A DNA stretch of 11,870 bases from an uncultured Collinsella sp. (GTDB lineage: Bacteria; Actinomycetota; Coriobacteriia; Coriobacteriales; Coriobacteriaceae), in assembly GCA_902474645.1 (NCBI GenBank), contig CABRWN010000051.1, forward strand, positions 1 through 11,870, written 5' to 3'. Under the pieces are notes generated by a model. It was not told the origin of the DNA. It saw only the letters and a list, made by a program, of their open reading frames with translations, and did not search any database. The position numbers were made by a program, and so were the translations under genes. Below, one piece after another: positions 9,401 to 11,870 of this stretch (position 1 is its first letter; every line of letters starts with the position of its first letter).

Positions 9401-11193
9401 TAGACGGCACGGAAGCGGCGAGTCTTAAAGCCCACGCGGTCGATGGCGCAGATGCGGTCAAACTCCTCCTCGTTGAGCAACGGGCGCTCCAAGCGCACCA
9501 GCTGGCAGGCCGTACGAGAGTCCTCGAGCAGGTTGCCGTGGTTGCCCAGGTAGAGCGTGGTCGAGGTGACCATATGCTCGCGAAGAGCGTCGATGGGCGG
9601 ATTCGTGACCTGGGCGAACAGCTGATAGAAGTAATCGAAGAACGAGCGCGCCTTCTTGGACAGGCAGGCCAGCGGCGCATCGATGCCCATCGAGGCGAGC
9701 GGCGCCTTGCCTTGCTGGGCCATGGGACGCACGACCTCGTCAACGTCATCCCAGTGATAGCCGAGCTTTGCCATGCGCACGGCGGCGGGCACCTCGGCAT
9801 CCTCGGCGAGCGCGGGCGCGGCGGGCTCATCAAGCGCGTCAACGGTCAGCGTCTCCTCGGCAATCCAGTCGCGATAGGGCTTTTCCTTGGCGTAACGGGC
9901 GCGCAGCTCGTCGTTGTAGATCACGCGGCCGCGGGCAAAGTCGACCTCGAGCATCTGACCCGGTCCCAGGCAGCCGCTCGTCAGGATGTTCTCGGGGCGC
10001 ACCTCGATGGTGCCCACCTCGCTTGCCAGCATAAAGCGGCCGTCGCGCGTCACGTAGTAGCGAGCCGGGCGCAGGCCGTTACGGTCGAGGGCGGCGCCCA
10101 GGGTGCGACCGTCGGTAAAGGCGATAGCGGCAGGACCGTCCCACGGCTCCATGAGCATGGACTGGTAAGCGTCGTAGGCGCGGCGTTCCTCACTCAGGCT
10201 GTCGTTGTGGTCCCACGGCTCGGGCAGCAACATGGACGCGGCACGCGTAAGCGGGCGACCGTTCATGACCAGGAACTCGAGCACGTTGTCCAGAATCGCG
10301 GAGTCGGAACCCTCGCGGTTGATGATGGGCATCACACGCTCAAGATCGTGCTGCAACACGGGGCTGTACAGGTTGGGTTCGCGGGCGCGAATCCAGTTGA
10401 CGTTGCCCTTGAGGGTGTTGATCTCGCCGTTGTGGATGATAAAGCGGTTGGGGTGCGCGCGCTCCCAGCTGGGCGTGGTGTTGGTGGAGTAGCGCGAGTG
10501 GACGAGCGCCACGGCCGTCTTGACGGCGGCGTCGTTAAGATCGATGAAGAAGCGGCGCATCTGCGTGGCGACCAGCATGCCCTTGTACACGATGGTGCGC
10601 GAGCTCATGGAGCACACGTAGAAGATCTTGTCGCGCAGGGCAAACTCGGCGTCGGCCTTCTTTTCGATGGTGCGGCGGCACACGTACAGGCGACGCTCAA
10701 AGGCATCGCCGGCGGGCGCATCGTCCGGACGGCCCAGGAAGGCCTGCAGGATAGTAGGCATGCAGGCGCGGGCTGTCTCGCCCAGGTCGTGCGGGTCGAC
10801 CGGCACCTCGCGCCAAAAGAGCAGCGGCACGCCGGCCTCGGCGCAGCCCTCCTCAAACACGCGGCGGGCATCCTCTACGCCCTTCTCGTCCTGCGGGAAG
10901 AACAGCATGGCCACGCCATAGTCGCCCTCTGCCGGCAGAATCTGGCCGCACTTTTGGGCCTCTTTACGGAAAAAGTGGTGCGGAACCTGGAACAGGATAC
11001 CGGCGCCGTCGCCGGTATTCTTCTCGAGTCCTGTGCCGCCGCGGTGCTCCAAGTTGACCAGAATGGACAGCGCATCGTCCAGAATCTGGTGATGGCGCTC
11101 ACCGTTGATATCGGCAAGCGCGCCGATACCACATGCATCGTGGTCGAATTCGGGGCGATAAAGGCCCTGCTGCTGAGCGGAATCTGCCTGCAT
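6496..11193 (-). CDS. gltB: Glutamate synthase large subunit
   Basis: A 1565-residue multidomain enzyme that releases ammonia from glutamine and transfers it to 2-oxoglutarate, with electrons from GltD. The N-terminal Ntn amidotransferase uses C21 (DACGIG), exposed after removal of a 20-residue propeptide, with HSRYSTNT and HNGEINTLKGN also present; it spans about residues 21-430. A central domain links to the FMN-binding synthase domain (about 830-1195), which contains NTGAMSYGSIS (near 880) and GHNGGSGA. The 3Fe-4S cysteines are C1132, C1138 and C1143 (CLMQRDCQQDTC). The glycine-rich GXGXG helix domain covers about 1285-1435. The last 30 residues are an Ala/Ser/Val-rich tail. All key residues are intact. 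ATG 11193 has GGGAGG (11200-11205) 6 bases upstream. First gene of the operon with gltD. A large open frame on the opposite strand is a shadow caused by GC-rich codon bias. Confidence 0.97.
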   Translation of the reverse strand: MQADSAQQQGLYRPEFDHDACGIGALADINGERHHQILDDALSILVNLEHRGGTGLEKNTGDGAGILFQVPHHFFRKEAQKCGQILPAEGDYGVAMLFFPQDEKGVEDARRVFEEGCAEAGVPLLFWREVPVDPHDLGETARACMPTILQAFLGRPDDAPAGDAFERRLYVCRRTIEKKADAEFALRDKIFYVCSMSSRTIVYKGMLVATQMRRFFIDLNDAAVKTAVALVHSRYSTNTTPSWERAHPNRFIIHNGEINTLKGNVNWIRAREPNLYSPVLQHDLERVMPIINREGSDSAILDNVLEFLVMNGRPLTRAASMLLPEPWDHNDSLSEERRAYDAYQSMLMEPWDGPAAIAFTDGRTLGAALDRNGLRPARYYVTRDGRFMLASEVGTIEVRPENILTSGCLGPGQMLEVDFARGRVIYNDELRARYAKEKPYRDWIAEETLTVDALDEPAAPALAEDAEVPAAVRMAKLGYHWDDVDEVVRPMAQQGKAPLASMGIDAPLACLSKKARSFFDYFYQLFAQVTNPPIDALREHMVTSTTLYLGNHGNLLEDSRTACQLVRLERPLLNEEEFDRICAIDRVGFKTRRFRAVYRRDVGEGALQAALKQLAEDVEAAVRDGVNIVVLSDRAAAGEVPVPSLLAVGCVHNHLIRAGVRTFADIVVECGDAVSPHDFAALVGYSASGIYPYNAHACIRDLAAHGDLDVTAEQGIANYNKAATAGIVSIMSKMGISTVQSYHSAQIFEAVGFTPEFVNAYFAGTVSRVGGMGVEDVEREQNERYDAALAILKSPAPDQLPTLGLTKWRPLGGEDHLIDPQTVYLLQTACREDSYDTFKEYSARLHRTGRAVRLRDLLDFDASGRTPVALDEVEPALNIVRRFNTGAMSYGSISKEAHECMAIAMNRLHGRSNSGEGGEDPRRETPLANGDSKNSAIKQVASARFGVTSRYLCSAFEIQIKMAQGAKPGEGGHLPGKKVYPWIAEVRQSTPGIGLISPPPHHDIYSIEDLAELIFDLKNANPGARVSVKLVSEAGVGTIATGVAKGAADKILISGHNGGSGAAARDSIWHAGLPLELGLAEAQQTLLQNGLRSRVVLEADGKLMDGTDVAVACLLGAEEFGFATMPLISMGCLMQRDCQQDTCPAGIATQNCRLRRGFRGKPEHVEHFMLFVAEQLREVMASLGFRTVDEMVGHPECLRQIEVPGNRKANLLDLSPVLASATCEFGAHIPGADGRHFLPQMAADSELDKTLDSTLFVPYTADARAHLRPIRFRADIANVNRCVGTILGNAVTKAHPEGLPAGSITIDCDGSAGQSFGAFLPRGITLNVCGDANDYFGKGLSGGEVSVRPNPHATYKFDENIIVGNVAFFGATSGRGFINGLAGQRFGVRNSGATVVVEGCGNHGCEYMTGGLALILGEVGQNFAAGMTGGVAYVFDQYGTLDARVNHESVELKAPTAGELAQIRELIQEHVDATQSPRGIKLLYSFETMSKHFVKVIPTEYERVLAIVDAAEAVGKTHAQAEELAFDIVTGRASAADVARFDVAGSVAGAVPAAASSVASTKKEA

Positions 11194-11272
11194 CGCGATC
11201 CTCCCCTAGATATTAGACAGTCAGTTGAATAGGCATACTAGGAGCATCGCCGGCCCGTTGTGTTTCCCGCCC

Positions 11273-11296
11273 GTTTCGAAACAATTGCGTAACGCA
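11273..11296. promoter_or_regulatory. Paired short palindromes upstream of gltB, possible operator
   Basis: GTTTCGAAAC (11273-11282) is a perfect 10-bp palindrome, and TGCGTAACGCA (11286-11296) is a perfect palindrome around one central base, 3 bases away. They lie about 80-103 bases upstream of the gltB start, where regulator sites are common. I find no convincing -35/-10 pair for gltB in 11207-11260. The palindromes are seen; a regulatory role is inferred. Confidence 0.35.
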
Positions 11297-11375
11297 CGCC
11301 CTACGAGTGGGCGCCGCCGACCTCAAGGGCGACAACAAGGGCCCCAAGTTCGGCCTGCAAACTCACCTCTTCAAA

Positions 11376-11434
11376 CATCTCAATCTGTAACAGTAAGACC
11401 CAATTTCGACGACTAACTGTTACAGATTGAGATG
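11376..11434 (+). repeat. 59-bp palindromic element, copy 4
   Basis: The core arms are 11376-11391 and 11419-11434, and perfect pairing extends to 20 bp (11373-11392 with 11418-11437), the longest stem of the family. The centre contains AAGACCCAATTT, shared with copy 6. TTTT follows the right arm (11435-11438), so this copy alone might act as a weak plus-strand terminator. Confidence 0.87.
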
Positions 11435-11455
11435 TTTTCGAGAGACGGTTCCGAA

Positions 11456-11514
11456 TGTCTCGATCTGTAACACGAAGGGTCAGTTTTGGCGGTCAGCTGT
11501 TACAGATCGAGATT
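11456..11514 (+). repeat. 59-bp palindromic element, copy 5
   Basis: Left arm TGTCTCGATCTGTAAC (11456-11471) pairs with GTTACAGATCGAGATT (11499-11514) over 14 of 16 bases, plus inner flanking pairs. It starts exactly 80 bp after copy 4, with a 21-bp spacer (11435-11455). The centre is variant (AAGGGTCAGTTTT). Confidence 0.87.
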
Positions 11515-11535
11515 TTCCATAGGACCATTTCTTCC

Positions 11536-11594
11536 TGTCTTGATCTGTAACACCTAGACCCAATTTCCATCCCTAGTTGTTACAGATCAAGACA
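11536..11594 (+). repeat. 59-bp palindromic element, copy 6
   Basis: Left arm TGTCTTGATCTGTAAC (11536-11551) pairs perfectly with GTTACAGATCAAGACA (11579-11594). It starts exactly 80 bp after copy 5, with a 21-bp spacer (11515-11535). The centre contains TAGACCCAATTT. It ends about 55 bases upstream of the putative gpmA -35 box. Confidence 0.87.
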
Positions 11595-11650
11595 TTTCGG
11601 CAATCCCCTTTCACTGTCCCATTCAAATACAACAATTTTGTTAGTCTTGG

Positions 11651-11679
11651 TTAACTTTTGAGCCTAAAACGGGTATCCT
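11651..11679 (+). promoter_or_regulatory. Putative gpmA promoter
   Basis: TTAACT (11651-11656) and TATCCT (11674-11679) each match four of six bases of the sigma-70 consensus and are separated by 17 bases. The location in an AT-rich patch, about 50 bases before the gpmA start, fits a housekeeping promoter. Assigned by eye only. Confidence 0.5.
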
Positions 11680-11731
11680 TTGCGGCGTCAAACAAACGGC
11701 ACGCGCGCCGTGCCACATTAAGGAGGCCCCT

Positions 11732-11870
11732 ATGGCACACCAGACAGACCGGCAGACGATGCAACTTGTCCTTATCCGTCACGGAGAATCCGAGTGGAAC
11801 AAACTCAACCTGTTCACCGGCTGGACCGATGTTGAGCTCACCGACACGGGCCGCGAAGAAGCCGCCGCAG
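11732..11870 (+). CDS. gpmA: 2,3-bisphosphoglycerate-dependent phosphoglycerate mutase (5' part)
   Basis: Only the first 46 codons are in the window; the gene continues beyond the right edge. The product interconverts 3- and 2-phosphoglycerate in glycolysis in the cytoplasm. The histidine phosphatase signature LIRHGESEWN places the phospho-accepting histidine at H17, and LNLFTGWTDVELTDTGREEA is characteristic of the dPGM (GpmA) branch rather than of generic histidine phosphatases. The ATG at 11732 follows AAGGAGG (11720-11726) by 5 bases, a very strong site. It is divergent from gltB, and three palindromic elements lie between them. Confidence 0.93.
   Translation, partial: MAHQTDRQTMQLVLIRHGESEWNKLNLFTGWTDVELTDTGREEAAA

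Noticed and set aside
6640..11232. Very long open frames on the plus strand opposite gltB (6640-8178, 8188-9264, 9538-11232)
   Set aside because: They mirror gltB codon positions, are rich in His, Arg and Ala, lack ribosome binding sites and family features, and arise from GC-rich third positions of the real gene.
11289..11393. Coding-like stretch reading RVGAADLKGDNKGPKFGLQT in one plus frame, ending in copy 4
   Set aside because: GC-rich third positions hint at a gene remnant, but it is short, lacks a start and ribosome site, and matches no family I know; too weak to call a pseudogene.
11376..11594. CRISPR array
   Set aside because: The repeated units are palindromes with variable centres and arms, spacers are 21 bp, and no cas genes are present.
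11376..11594. The 59-bp elements as ordinary intrinsic terminators
   Set aside because: Most copies lack a T-run after the stem on either strand, the loops are 26-27 nt, and copies 4-6 lie between divergent genes where no transcript needs to end.

Overview
The window reads as a chromosomal piece of a GC-rich, low-complexity-poor actinobacterial genome. The codon bias (strong G/C at third positions), AGGAGG-type ribosome binding sites, an AbiEi/DUF559-type protein typical of Actinobacteria, and frequent GGGGAC palindromes between genes make me think of Coriobacteriia, probably a Collinsella-like gut anaerobe. That assignment is inference; there is no rRNA or other phylogenetic marker here.

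Layout. Positions 76-348 (+) encode a CsoR-family metal-sensing repressor, followed by a long GGGGAC hairpin. Positions 462-935 (+) encode a small two-helix membrane protein with a C-terminal zinc ribbon. It ends at a bidirectional terminator shared with a convergent metal-dependent amidohydrolase (1029-2399, -). Next come a putative PD-(D/E)XK/DUF559-type nuclease with an AbiEi-like N-terminal part (2615-3685, -) and an unrecognised 235-residue protein (3884-4591, -). A gene-free stretch of about 320 bases (4592-4915) separates these from gltD and gltB (4952-6490 and 6496-11193, both -), the small and large subunits of NADPH-dependent glutamate synthase. These are coupled by a 5-base gap and closed by a strong intrinsic terminator. 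A divergent intergenic region leads to the start of a cofactor-dependent phosphoglycerate mutase gene (gpmA, from 11732, +), cut by the window edge.

How the genes work together. gltB and gltD form one enzyme that makes two glutamates from glutamine and 2-oxoglutarate. gpmA belongs to glycolysis. The other genes are standalone and no shared pathway is visible.

The most unusual signal is a family of six 58-59 bp palindromic elements. Each has about 16-bp arms (consensus TGTCTYRATCTGTAAC and its complement) and a partly conserved 26-27 nt centre, and all six lie in the same orientation. They occur as one copy just after the nuclease gene, two just before it, and three between gltB and gpmA. Within each cluster the copies start exactly 80 bp apart, with 21-bp non-repeated spacers. 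The arms covary between copies. I do not recognise this element; its bracketing of a nuclease-like gene makes it the best candidate here for an undescribed system. A second notable point is the 3' end of gltD: its open frame runs into the terminator stem, while a neighbouring frame gives a more natural C-terminus ending just before the terminator, suggesting a frameshift.
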